Part shown: in pieces, positions 18,241 through 26,861 of the stretch
Position numbering within the stretch: the stretch's first letter is position 1
Layout of the letters: every line of letters starts with the position of its first letter
Origin: Pseudomonadota bacterium
Lineage (GTDB): Bacteria > Bdellovibrionota > UBA1018 > CAIMNF01
DNA length: 64,000 nucleotides
Direction of reading: 5' to 3'
NCBI GenBank assembly: GCA_027486675.1
Contig: JAIXOQ010000008.1
Coordinates: forward strand, 162,460 to 226,459
Notes under the pieces: generated by a model
What the model was told of the DNA's origin: nothing
The model's database searches: none
What the model saw: only the letters and a program-made list of their open reading frames with translations
Position numbers and translations under genes: made by a program

Positions 18241-19353
18241 ATGGCCGAACAAAATGACGATAGAAACTTAGAAGACCTCTCTGAAGAAGCCTCCCCCTAT
18301 CGCTTAGCCGAGAATAGAAAGAAAGGTCAGGTTGCACAAAGCCGTGAGCTCGCGGCTCTTGCTTTGTTACTCGCTACGGGGATGACATTTATCCTTCTTG
18401 CTCCATCCATGGCTGAAGAGATCGGGAAGTACATGAGGCAGGTGTTCTCTCAAGATCTTGGGGAGAAGTTGGGTGCCCCGACTGACGCATGGGCAGGGGA
18501 GCGATTGAGAGCGGTCATCAAGCTAGTTGCTTCCGTCGGATTTCCTGTAGCTTTGGCCGGTCTGATTTTAGGGATTGCCGGGCACATTGCACAAATCGGT
18601 TTTATTTTTTCTTTTGATCCCATTCTTCCCAATTTAGAAAAGATCAATCCACTTGCAGGGCTTAAGCGTCTATTTTCGATGAGGCAGGTATGGGAGTCAG
18701 CACGAGTCATCTTAAAAGGGTTCGTTTTAGTGTTCGTGGCTTACCGTGTAGTTCGAGCCGATCTCGATCGCATGCCAGGCCTTGTCTTTTCTAAGCCTGC
18801 TGAGTGGATTGGAATGCTCGGTGCAACCGGTCTTAAGTTATTTCTCTGGATGGTCGGCGTCCTCATGGTTTTCGCCGGAATCGACTTTTGGTTACAGCGC
18901 CGCGAATATGGGAAACAAGTTCGGGTCACTAAACAAGAAGCAAAGCAAGAAGCGAAGGAGCAAGATGGGGATCCGCTCATTAAAGCTCGCATTCGGTCTA
19001 TGCAGCGTGATCGAGCACGGAAACGAATGATGGCCGCGGTTAGGAAGGCCGATGTCATCATCACCAATCCTACCCACATTGCGATCGCCCTTGTGTATGA
19101 CAAAGACAAAATGGCGGCCCCTAGAGTAGTTGCAAAGGGCGCCGATTTTTTGGCACAACGTATTAAAAAGATAGCGGCTGAGGCCGGAATCCCGATGGTT
19201 GAGAATGTTCCTCTCGCGCGCGCCATTTATAAGACAGTTAAAGTGAACCATTTCATTCCACGCACTCTGTTTCAAGCTGTCGCCGAAGTTTTGGCGTATG
19301 TTTACCGACTCCGTGGAGCTGACGGACAATGGAAAGAGCAGGAGACCCGATGA
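18241..19353 (+). CDS. flhB: Flagellar export switch protein FlhB
   Basis: FlhB switches export from hook to filament substrates by self-cleavage. The 370-residue product has the usual four membrane segments and a cytosolic domain with the intact autocleavage site Asn276-Pro-Thr-His279. The N-terminus has the typical 'SPYRLAENRKKGQVAQSREL' motif. The C-terminal tail extends to the flhA start, overlapping it by ATGA. An intact NPTH suggests normal substrate switching in concert with FliK. Confidence 0.97.
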   Translation: MAEQNDDRNLEDLSEEASPYRLAENRKKGQVAQSRELAALALLLATGMTFILLAPSMAEEIGKYMRQVFSQDLGEKLGAPTDAWAGERLRAVIKLVASVGFPVALAGLILGIAGHIAQIGFIFSFDPILPNLEKINPLAGLKRLFSMRQVWESARVILKGFVLVFVAYRVVRADLDRMPGLVFSKPAEWIGMLGATGLKLFLWMVGVLMVFAGIDFWLQRREYGKQVRVTKQEAKQEAKEQDGDPLIKARIRSMQRDRARKRMMAAVRKADVIITNPTHIAIALVYDKDKMAAPRVVAKGADFLAQRIKKIAAEAGIPMVENVPLARAIYKTVKVNHFIPRTLFQAVAEVLAYVYRLRGADGQWKEQETR

Positions 19354-21431
19354 GTACAGTAGGGGAGAGAATTTTTAAGAATGCGGACTTCATGATGGCC
19401 ATGGGGGTGCTTGGCATCCTGAGCATCATGATCATAAAGCTTCCGCCACTAGCGATTGATCTGCTTCTGACCATGTGTATTGCGATGTCGGTGATCATGT
19501 TACTCACTTCGATCTACGTAAAACGTGCAGTCGACTTCAGCGCTTTTCCAACTCTTCTTCTTCTCTTCACGCTCTTTCGACTTTCTCTAAATGTCACAAC
19601 AACAAGAGTTATTCTTCTGAATGGTCCTGACTTAGGTTCCCAAGCAGCGGGCCAAGTGATTCACGCCTTTGGTGATTTTGTTGTCGGTGGCAATTATGCT
19701 GTCGGGCTGGTCGTGTTTGCAATTTTGATCGTGATTAACTTCGTCGTTATTACTAAGGGTGCCGGCCGCGTAGCTGAAGTGTCGGCCCGATTCACCTTAG
19801 ATGCATTGCCAGGGAAACAAATGTCCATTGATGCAGATCTCAATGCAGGCACGATCAATGAAGAAGAGGCTCGTCGAAGGAGACAAGAGATTTCCCGTGA
19901 AGCAGATTTCTACGGGGCAATGGACGGAGCAAGTAAGTTTGTTCGAGGGGACGCAATTGCGGGCATCCTAATCGTTTTTATTAACGTGATCGGCGGTATC
20001 ATCATCGGGACGATTCAAAGAGGAATGTCCATCGGTGATGCAGCTCAGGTCTTTACTCTCCTGACAATTGGCGACGGTCTGGTCTCCCAGGTTCCAGCGC
20101 TCATCGTCTCCACTGCCGCTGGTATTATCGTCACTCGTACCGGGGCGCAATCAGAGTTTAGCGGCGAAGTTGGTCGTCAGATCTTTTCCCAACCGAAAAC
20201 TTTATATGCCGCAGGCGGGGTGATGTCGGTCATCGGTGTGATTCCTGGACTTCCGTTTTTACCATTTGCGGCAGTTGGCTCAGCACTTTTCCTTCTGGGT
20301 CGGAACGTGCAACAGAAGGATGCAGCGATTGCTGCCTCTAAAAATGCGATAGATGAAAAAGAGAAGCTAAAGCCTGCTCCGGAAAAAATAGAAAGTCTGC
20401 TCGGTGTTGATGCGCTTGAACTTGAAGTCGGTTATGGGCTAGTGAGCATCGTAGATAGTGAGCAAAATGGGGATCTTTTGGAGCGCATCACAGGGATCAG
20501 GAAACAGTTCGCAATGGATATGGGTCTCGTTGTGCCCGCTTTGCGAATTCGGGATAACCTAGAATTAAAGCCAGGTGACTATCAGGTGCTCTTAAAGGGC
20601 GTGCCTATAGCACAGGGTTCTATGATGGTCGGACATCATCTGGCCATGGACCCGGGGACCGTCAGTGAGCCTGTTCGCGGGATCCCGACTAAGGAACCCG
20701 CCTTTGGATTGGATGCTTTGTGGATTCCTGCTTCGGTCAAAGATCAGGCCAATTATGCAGGCTATACCGTCGTGGATCTCTCGACTGTGATCGCAACTCA
20801 CCTCACCGAGGTAATTCGTGCCCACTGTTCGGATCTGCTCGGGCGTCAGGAACTTCAGTCTCTGCTCGATGGTGTGAAGCAGAATGCGCCTAAAGTGGTC
20901 GAAGACCTGATTCCAGGACTTTTGCCTGTCGGTACTGTGCTTAAGGTTCTTAAAAACCTTCTGAAAGAGGGCGTATCGATACGTGATCTAAAAACCATCC
21001 TAGAGTCCTTAAGTGAAATGGCTCCACATCAGAAGGACTCTGGCCTGCTTACAGAGCATGTTCGCATGGCCCTTGCCCGACAGATCACACGAAAGTTTGT
21101 AAATACCGAGGGAGAATTGACACTTTTGACCTTGGATAAAGTCATTGAGGAGACGATCGCATCAGGTATTCTACAAACAGACCGAGGGCCCGAGCTTAGT
21201 CTTGAGCCCGAATTTGTGCGCACGTTCATTCAAGAATTGAATGAGCAGGCCTCTCAACTCATGCAGGAGACGAATCAGGCCGTGGTATTGTGCTCACCTC
21301 TCATTAGATCCCACGTGAAGCAGCTGATTGATCGTTTTATGCCCAACGTTCATGTTCTTTCGCACAACGAATTGACCCCAAATGTCCAAGTCCGTTCCTA
21401 CGGAACCGTGAGGTTAGCGCATGCAAGTTAA
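19350..21431 (+). CDS. flhA: Flagellar export gate protein FlhA
   Basis: FlhA is the large export gate subunit, docking FliI, FliJ and chaperone-substrate complexes. From ATG 19350 it is 693 residues: eight membrane helices in the first roughly 320, the conserved FHIPEP loop ('RFTLDALPGKQMSIDADLNA', about 148-167), and a C-terminal cytosolic domain of about 350 residues. A start at 19329 would extend it into flhB and lacks support; ATG 19350 sits on the flhB stop with a purine-rich AAAGAGCAGGAG upstream. It overlaps flhF by 11 nt. Confidence 0.97.
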   Translation: MSTVGERIFKNADFMMAMGVLGILSIMIIKLPPLAIDLLLTMCIAMSVIMLLTSIYVKRAVDFSAFPTLLLLFTLFRLSLNVTTTRVILLNGPDLGSQAAGQVIHAFGDFVVGGNYAVGLVVFAILIVINFVVITKGAGRVAEVSARFTLDALPGKQMSIDADLNAGTINEEEARRRRQEISREADFYGAMDGASKFVRGDAIAGILIVFINVIGGIIIGTIQRGMSIGDAAQVFTLLTIGDGLVSQVPALIVSTAAGIIVTRTGAQSEFSGEVGRQIFSQPKTLYAAGGVMSVIGVIPGLPFLPFAAVGSALFLLGRNVQQKDAAIAASKNAIDEKEKLKPAPEKIESLLGVDALELEVGYGLVSIVDSEQNGDLLERITGIRKQFAMDMGLVVPALRIRDNLELKPGDYQVLLKGVPIAQGSMMVGHHLAMDPGTVSEPVRGIPTKEPAFGLDALWIPASVKDQANYAGYTVVDLSTVIATHLTEVIRAHCSDLLGRQELQSLLDGVKQNAPKVVEDLIPGLLPVGTVLKVLKNLLKEGVSIRDLKTILESLSEMAPHQKDSGLLTEHVRMALARQITRKFVNTEGELTLLTLDKVIEETIASGILQTDRGPELSLEPEFVRTFIQELNEQASQLMQETNQAVVLCSPLIRSHVKQLIDRFMPNVHVLSHNELTPNVQVRSYGTVRLAHAS

Positions 21432-22812
21432 GAAGTTCGAAGCGCCAACGCTTCAAGAAGCATTAGAAACCATCAAACGGGAGCTTGGACCCGAGGCTAT
21501 TATTCTGCAAACGAAGCAGAATAGGCGCGGGTTTGGGTTGATGTCACGCGGGAGCGTTGAAGTGACGGCTGCAGTCAGTGATCGCTCCATGAAGAAGAAA
21601 GAAGTTTTAGAGAAAAGACTTCCGGATGCGTATGTGAATACCGTGAGTGGGTTGCCCGCGCAGAAGCAGGCGGATGCATATGACCGCTACTTTGATGCAA
21701 AACTCAAGGGTCAGGCCCAAGTGACCAAGGATCAGGTTCAGATCTCCTCTGATTCAAAGAAAATTACAGCAGTGCGCTATGCCGATATCGAAGATGATGA
21801 ATCGCAAATCAATTCGCAAGTAGCTGAGCAGAAGGCTAAATCTGTAGCCCAACGCGAACAGCAGCAGGTCATCGCAGTCCCTCCTGCTGTTGCAAAATCG
21901 ATTGAGACATTGAGTCATGCGCAAGAAGAGTTGGCTCAGTTAAAACTAGTGGTCGAGGAGCTGAAGCGTGAACGGCTTGCGCAGAGCTTCATAGATGTCG
22001 ATGCACCCTATATGGTGACTGAGGCATTGCAGAGTGCATTTGAATCCCTAATTCATTCTGGACTCGAGCGACGCTTTGCGGTGGAGACCATGCGCAAGGC
22101 TGCCATCGCACTCGATCCATCCGGCCGTGTTGATACCGATCAAGTGCTGGATCAAGTGGCCAGGAGCCTTTTTGAAAAAGTTGAGGTAGTACCATTCTTT
22201 CCCGAAGCGATGCGTCGGGGCCAGGGCCCTCAGATTGTCGCCCTAGTCGGGTTGTCTGGGGTCGGTAAGACCTCTCTCATTGGGAAACTCTCTAATCACG
22301 CTGCGCGTAAGCGTGAGGAGAGAGTTGCGGTGATGCGTATTCAGAATACTATGCACGAAGAACAGGTTGACCCACTGCAAATTCTTTCTAAGGCACTTCA
22401 TATCCCGTATCGAACGGTGTCTGATGCTGAGTCTTTCGCGATCGCGCTTGAGGACCTGGCTGGGTGTGATTGGATTTTTATTGATACGCCTGCACAGGGA
22501 CTACGAGACGGTCGTAATCAGGCAAATCTAGAGGCTCTTTTGCATAGCGATCCACGCGTACGTATCCAGATCGTTGTTTCGGCCGCGACACGTGAAATGG
22601 AGCTTGCAGAGATTGCTCGAACCTTTTCGCGGTATAGGCCCGAATCGCTCTTTTTTACTAAGCTTGATGAGGCCCTTGCCTTTGGAGGGATGCTCTCTTT
22701 GGCCGAGCGTATGAAGTTGCCAATGGCAATTTTTACGACCGGCAGAAGAGTGACGGAAGATTGGGAGTCTGCGACACCGGAACGCATTGTCGCAAACGTT
22801 CTCGACATCTAG
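21421..22812 (+). CDS. flhF: FlhF, SRP-family GTPase for flagellar placement, with degenerate catalytic motifs
   Basis: FlhF sets the site of polar flagella. The 463-residue product has the B domain (1-160), an N domain helix bundle and a G domain. The P-loop GLSGVGKT (277-284) and the guanine-specificity motif TKLD (413-416) are intact. The SRP insertion-box motif, normally DTYRxAAxEQL, is replaced by a sequence around 'QNTMHEEQVDPLQ' (308-320), losing the Asp and the catalytic Arg. The G3 motif DTAGR is DTPAQ (355-359). GTP binding is plausible but hydrolysis is doubtful. Its usual partner gene flhG is missing; fliA follows. Identification is firm; catalytic loss is inference from motifs. 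Confidence 0.92.
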   Translation: MQVKKFEAPTLQEALETIKRELGPEAIILQTKQNRRGFGLMSRGSVEVTAAVSDRSMKKKEVLEKRLPDAYVNTVSGLPAQKQADAYDRYFDAKLKGQAQVTKDQVQISSDSKKITAVRYADIEDDESQINSQVAEQKAKSVAQREQQQVIAVPPAVAKSIETLSHAQEELAQLKLVVEELKRERLAQSFIDVDAPYMVTEALQSAFESLIHSGLERRFAVETMRKAAIALDPSGRVDTDQVLDQVARSLFEKVEVVPFFPEAMRRGQGPQIVALVGLSGVGKTSLIGKLSNHAARKREERVAVMRIQNTMHEEQVDPLQILSKALHIPYRTVSDAESFAIALEDLAGCDWIFIDTPAQGLRDGRNQANLEALLHSDPRVRIQIVVSAATREMELAEIARTFSRYRPESLFFTKLDEALAFGGMLSLAERMKLPMAIFTTGRRVTEDWESATPERIVANVLDI

Positions 22813-22854
22813 AATAAGAAACGAACTACTAACTTGCCATGGAAGGGTGAGTGG

Positions 22855-23823
22855 ATGGCGACGACAAAACATGCAGTGCAAAAATACAAGAAGCAAAAGG
22901 CTGCAAAGCCTTTAAGCTCAAAGCCAATCAATGAAAAAGCCAAGTCAGTCGGCGAAGCCATTGAGGCCGTGCAGGCGGTGCAGGAAGTTGTTCAAGAGGA
23001 GCGAAAACTTCAGGCAGAACTTGAAAAAGAAATCGTCCGTGACGCAGTTGCTACAAACAAACTTGTAGCCGGTGATTTTTCTCCAACCAACATGAAGCGT
23101 GAACAGCTGATTGTTGAATACGCGGCTTTGATTAAGTTTATCGCGCAAAAGATTGCTGCTCGATTGCCCTCAAATATTGAGCTCGATGACCTCATGTCAG
23201 CCGGTGTTATTGGACTCATGGATGCAATCGAGAAATATGACTCGAGCCGAGATAATAAATTTAAAACTTACGCAGAGTTTCGAATCCGTGGTGCGATCCT
23301 AGATGAGCTTCGCGCTCAAGACTGGGTGCCTAGATCTGTCCGTGAGAAGGCAAAAACCTTAGAGCGTTGCTATCAGAAGATTGAGCAAGAGAAGGGTAGA
23401 CAGGCTACTGATGAGGAAGCGGCGGAAAAGCTTGGTGTCAGCCAAGACCAGTTCCACGAGATGCTTCATGAAGTACGGAGTGTTGCACTGCTCAGTTACG
23501 ATGATCTTGGAAATCTATCGAACGCCGATAAGAGATCCATTCATGGAACCGGTGAGATGGGCTCCAAGGTCACTACGCCTTTTAGTGCAGTTGGTGTCGC
23601 GCACTTGAAGTCAATTGTAGCGACAGCGATTGAGGATCTCCCAGAGAAGCAGCGTTTAGTTCTAGCGCTTTATTATTACGAGGATCTCAATTTAAAAGAG
23701 ATTGGCAGAGTGCTTGATGTAACGGAGTCCAGGGTCTCTCAGTTGCACTCTCAGGCGATTCTGAAGCTTAAGGCGAGACTTAAAAATCACTGGGATGACT
23801 TTGCTTCTTTGATGAACGTTTAG
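22855..23823 (+). CDS. fliA: Flagellar RNA polymerase sigma factor (FliA/WhiG family)
   Basis: Sigma-28 directs transcription of late flagellar genes. From ATG 22855, behind GGAAGGGTGAG, the protein is 322 residues, about 70-80 longer than E. coli FliA. The extra part is an N-terminal Lys/Ala/Gln/Glu-rich extension (1-75). Region 2 ('LDDLMSAGVIGLMDAIEKYD' about 105-124) and region 4 with 'NLKEIGRVLDVTESRVSQLH' (about 281-300) are well conserved. A TTG at 22834 would add 7 residues and lacks support. The stop overlaps the convergent gene on the other strand by 4 nt. I see no adjacent anti-sigma flgM. Confidence 0.94.
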   Translation: MATTKHAVQKYKKQKAAKPLSSKPINEKAKSVGEAIEAVQAVQEVVQEERKLQAELEKEIVRDAVATNKLVAGDFSPTNMKREQLIVEYAALIKFIAQKIAARLPSNIELDDLMSAGVIGLMDAIEKYDSSRDNKFKTYAEFRIRGAILDELRAQDWVPRSVREKAKTLERCYQKIEQEKGRQATDEEAAEKLGVSQDQFHEMLHEVRSVALLSYDDLGNLSNADKRSIHGTGEMGSKVTTPFSAVGVAHLKSIVATAIEDLPEKQRLVLALYYYEDLNLKEIGRVLDVTESRVSQLHSQAILKLKARLKNHWDDFASLMNV

Positions 23824-24236
23824 GCAGCTGCTGCCGGTGTGACTTCCGGAGTTTCAGTCACCGCTTCCGGTGCAGGTGTTTCCTCCTGCACTTCGGGTGA
23901 AGTCGGTACAGCAATAGGCTCCAAAAGCTCATGCAGGGCGTTGCATCTGTACATGGTGCGTATGACGTAGGGCCTTTCAGAATCTGGAGGCTCTTCTCTC
24001 ATGACTCTTCCGCTTGCCGTTCTGTCATGACAGGAGGAAACCAGAGCCTTGAGTCGAAAGGGCTTAAGCCCCATCACAGTCATGGTCACCTGATCGCCTG
24101 CTGGAATCTTTCTTTCGGAAAAAAAAGACATCGTCTCTTTGCCACGCTCGGTTAACACGAGGTATCCACCCCAGGTTTGATCGGGCTGAAGTCTGCTTTG
24201 AATCTTTAGGTTTACTCTTTGAAGCATGTCGTCCAT
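23820..24236 (-). CDS. Small protein of unknown function, possibly PilZ-like barrel
   Basis: The 138-residue product is soluble, beta-rich in its first 100 residues, and ends in a Pro/Glu/Ala/Thr-rich low-complexity tail (about 105-138). The first part is loosely reminiscent of PilZ-like domains, but the Arg and Asp-x-Ser-x-x-Gly c-di-GMP motifs are not evident, so I assign no function. AAGGGAAA lies just before ATG at 24236, supporting the start. It is convergent with fliA and overlaps it by 4 nt. Confidence 0.75.
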   Translation of the reverse strand: MDDMLQRVNLKIQSRLQPDQTWGGYLVLTERGKETMSFFSERKIPAGDQVTMTVMGLKPFRLKALVSSCHDRTASGRVMREEPPDSERPYVIRTMYRCNALHELLEPIAVPTSPEVQEETPAPEAVTETPEVTPAAAA

Positions 24237-24346
24237 TTTCCCTTAGATACTAGTTTGTGTGAAAGATTCTTAACATTTAAGCTGTGTCAGTGCTGACCTA
24301 GGGTTTTGGCTTCAAACTGAGCTCAATTCGTATAAACTAAAAAAAT

Positions 24347-24394
24347 AGAGATCGATGGGGATCTCTTGACAGTTTTAGTCCAAAAACCGATGAT
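24347..24394 (+). promoter_or_regulatory. Promoter with adjoining inverted repeat, upstream of Flp pilin gene
   Basis: TTGACA (24366-24371, perfect -35) is followed by a 17-nt spacer and GATGAT (24389-24394, 4 of 6 to -10). Directly upstream is an inverted repeat AGAGATC-6 nt-GATCTCT (24347-24353 and 24360-24366), sharing its last base with the -35 box. A repressor or activator bound there would touch polymerase. The downstream pilin ATG is at 24436, giving a leader of roughly 35 nt. Confidence 0.5.
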
Positions 24395-24435
24395 TTAGAT
24401 TAAGGCTTTCGGCAATCGTGCCGAAGAGGAGTTTG

Positions 24436-24657
24436 ATGACACGCCACAGGGAGGACCGGAGTATGCAGGACAGACCGAAGTTGCTGACCCGGTTGCGCAA
24501 AACGCTATCTCGAGCGGGCCAGACCACGACAGAGTATGTCCTCATTCTTGCTATCGCTGTGATGGTCGTTATGAAAATTAAGGATCAGATCGGGAAGCGG
24601 GTTGATGGTGCGATCGATAAGATCGACCAAGAACTCGGAAAATGGGATCAGCAGTAA
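24436..24657 (+). CDS. Flp/Tad-type pilin-like small membrane protein
   Basis: The 73-residue product starts with a basic leader, then Gly-Gln-Thr-Thr-Thr-Glu-Tyr followed by a hydrophobic helix (VLILAIAVMVVM). This is the prepilin cleavage pattern of Flp-type (class IVb) pilins: processing between Gly and Gln with Glu at +5. The tail is charged and amphipathic. ATG 24436 is preceded by GAGGAG with 4-nt spacing; an upstream in-frame start has no such site. No other tad/cpa genes are in the window, so it is an orphan here. It may serve as an adhesive pilin or be a Flp-like protein of other use. Confidence 0.8.
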   Translation: MTRHREDRSMQDRPKLLTRLRKTLSRAGQTTTEYVLILAIAVMVVMKIKDQIGKRVDGAIDKIDQELGKWDQQ

Positions 24658-24667
24658 TGATCAGATC

Positions 24668-25384
24668 CTAAAGTGCATCTTTGCCCTCGCAGAAAAGTAT
24701 AGTCCCTGCAACGACAGCAGTCGGTATCAACAAAAGACCTAAGACCGGCACACCAAATCCAAGCGACACCACAGCTCCAAAACCAAAACAGGCACCTAGA
24801 TTCTTTTTCATCCATGCGAGCGTATCTCGCACGCCTTTTTCTCTGCGTGACATGGGATAGACCACAAATTGAAGTGCAATGAGCAGTGGGGTGATGAGTG
24901 CTAAAAAGGGTGTGAGTATTGGGATCAAGGAAATCACCGAAAAAATGAGCGCGCAAATCGCGATAAAAACGGTTTTCCTCAGATCGACGATGAAGACGCG
25001 AAGCATTCTTTTAAAAGAAAAGGGCATGGAGCCACTGTGCCCTAGAATGACTTCAGTTCGTTCCGCAAGCCAATCCGAGAACGGGGAGGCAAGAAGACTT
25101 GTGGTAAATACGAGCGTGAAAAAGACAGCGATACTCATCAAAACAAAAATGAGAGCAGTTGCTAAGAATCCAGCCACATCATGCAGCAGGCTTGAACCCG
25201 AAAGTGCGGTCCATGTCAGGAGCTTTGTATGCATAAGGCTCAGCAGCCCCTGAAAGATGAAAGCATATAAGGCTGCGGAGAGTAGAATTGGAATCAAAGA
25301 TAAGAGTAAGAGTGTTCTGTCTCTTAGAATCAATCGTGTGGCCTGAGGCACGCTGCTGGCACCACGCAATAGATCTTGGATCAC
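24668..25384 (-). CDS. EI24/CysZ-like integral membrane protein
   Basis: The 238-residue protein has about four to five hydrophobic segments and the layout of the EI24 domain family, which includes the sulfate transporter CysZ ('ASPFSDWLAERTEVILG' and 'YPMSRREKGVRDTLAWMKKN' are typical). It overlaps gspN by ATGA at its start, so it is the last gene of the secretion operon and translated with it. Whether it serves secretion or sulfate uptake cannot be told from sequence. Confidence 0.85.
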   Translation of the reverse strand: MIQDLLRGASSVPQATRLILRDRTLLLLSLIPILLSAALYAFIFQGLLSLMHTKLLTWTALSGSSLLHDVAGFLATALIFVLMSIAVFFTLVFTTSLLASPFSDWLAERTEVILGHSGSMPFSFKRMLRVFIVDLRKTVFIAICALIFSVISLIPILTPFLALITPLLIALQFVVYPMSRREKGVRDTLAWMKKNLGACFGFGAVVSLGFGVPVLGLLLIPTAVVAGTILFCEGKDAL

Positions 25385-26283
25385 TTCTTTCCACCGTAGG
25401 GACCTGTGGCAAATCCGGATACAGGGTCCATTTTAATCGTGAGCCCAAACTGACCATCAGCCATTTTGTTATTCGCTAAAAATGTATCTAACATCGCAAA
25501 CTTTGGCTTCACCCGGTCTGACAACCCAAGAAGTACCTGAAGATCGACTTTGCTTCGGTTGATGACACGATCGAGCTGCACAGATCCGGTTACAGCAAGC
25601 GCTAGGTCGTCCTTGGTCTTTGGTTTGCCGAGTCGGGTTTCAAGAAGATTGATTTTGCCGCCACCGAGCTCAGCTCGAACGACGCCGTCGGCAATCTTCA
25701 TCTCAGGGATCTGAAATCCATGAATGTTTTGTTCGCCAAGTTCTATGCCCTTCAGTTGAACGTCGACTGGCCCGATAAGCCCCATGGGATCTTCTAAGGT
25801 CCCCGATAGTTGTCCGTGTCCGGACGCAATCATAGAGCCCTTCAAATCAGCGGCAAACGCAAGAACGCCAAGGCGATCTAGATTGAGATCCTGGGCGTCG
25901 AATTCAAACCGAAATTGAGAACCACGTTGTCCCGCGTGGATCACGAGATAACCGCTGCCCTGTTCAAGTTGAATCTTCCCACCCACCATCGCTTTGAGAA
26001 GTAATTTAAAGGAAGGGCTAATTTTAATTCGGTCAAGTCGCACTCTTGTTAAGTCAGGAAGTTCGAGTTCCGGATCGATGTACTCAAGCTGCAAGCCCTT
26101 TAAAACTGAGAAGTGGGTTTCTTTCGGAATGAGATAAATCCCCAAAGGATCTAGAGCACTTTGCAAAACCCCACTGAGGTAAGAACTCACTTTTTGTTCA
26201 GGGATTTTTAACACTGAAAAAAGAAAAAGCAGAGTCACAAAAAGTATCGCGACCATGAATGACCTGAGGAGACCTTTTTTCAT
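25381..26283 (-). CDS. gspN: Type II secretion system protein GspN
   Basis: The 300-residue product has an N-terminal signal anchor (about 8-26) and a long beta-rich periplasmic domain typical of GspN in Deltaproteobacteria (pattern 'ELELPDLTRVRLDRIKISPS', about 73-92). It overlaps gspM and the EI24 gene by 4 nt each. The function of GspN is not well known; it is not required in all type II systems. Confidence 0.88.
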   Translation of the reverse strand: MKKGLLRSFMVAILFVTLLFLFSVLKIPEQKVSSYLSGVLQSALDPLGIYLIPKETHFSVLKGLQLEYIDPELELPDLTRVRLDRIKISPSFKLLLKAMVGGKIQLEQGSGYLVIHAGQRGSQFRFEFDAQDLNLDRLGVLAFAADLKGSMIASGHGQLSGTLEDPMGLIGPVDVQLKGIELGEQNIHGFQIPEMKIADGVVRAELGGGKINLLETRLGKPKTKDDLALAVTGSVQLDRVINRSKVDLQVLLGLSDRVKPKFAMLDTFLANNKMADGQFGLTIKMDPVSGFATGPYGGKK

Positions 26284-26855
26284 TTTTCAAGCACCTGGAA
26301 TTCAGACACAGCTACTTTGACGACTAAAGCGGTATTTTCTGTATTGGACTCGACATCAAGCGCTCTTAATTTCATAGGGATTGAGGGCCGTTCTAAAGAG
26401 TTAGACAAAATCACAAGCCCGCGTAGGCTTAGGTTTTCTATCTTTAACCGCACCAGAGTTTCTTGGAGTTGACCACTCGGTGGAAGGGATCGCTTTTCAA
26501 CGACCGACACGGCATCCGGTTGTTTGAGCTCTGAGGCAAGTTGCTGTGCGACGAACTCTTGTGCACTTTGGGTATTGGATGCGCCAGAGAATGTGCCCGA
26601 ACCTTTCATTCTCCTGCTCTCTTCATTTGATTTCTGTACGAATTCGGTGAGTTCTTCGTTCTCTCTCACCTCCGAGCGTACTGAAAATACGGCAGACTGA
26701 AGCATGATGACAGAGATTGCTGCAATGAGTACCCCGCCAGATAAAGATCCTATTAAAATGTTGCGTTGTAGGGTGGGGTCAAGAGCAGACCAGCGACCTT
26801 GAAGGTCTTGTGCCCATTCTTGTTGTTTTAGCTTTTCAATCCAAGGTTGTGCCAT
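26280..26855 (-). CDS. gspM: Type II secretion system protein GspM
   Basis: The 191-residue product has a cytosolic N-terminus (1-32), a single membrane segment (about 34-54) and a periplasmic ferredoxin-like part. It is the inner-membrane partner of GspL. Sequence identity within the family is low, so the call depends on topology and position between gspL and gspN. The Ser/Gly-rich middle (about 90-105) is likely flexible. Confidence 0.82.
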   Translation of the reverse strand: MAQPWIEKLKQQEWAQDLQGRWSALDPTLQRNILIGSLSGGVLIAAISVIMLQSAVFSVRSEVRENEELTEFVQKSNEESRRMKGSGTFSGASNTQSAQEFVAQQLASELKQPDAVSVVEKRSLPPSGQLQETLVRLKIENLSLRGLVILSNSLERPSIPMKLRALDVESNTENTALVVKVAVSEFQVLEK

Positions 26856-26861
26856 ATGAGA

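Noticed and set aside
23820..24236. Firm PilZ (c-di-GMP receptor) assignment
   Set aside because: The size and beta-rich look suggest it, but the defining Arg and Asp/Asn-x-Ser-x-x-Gly motifs are not visible.
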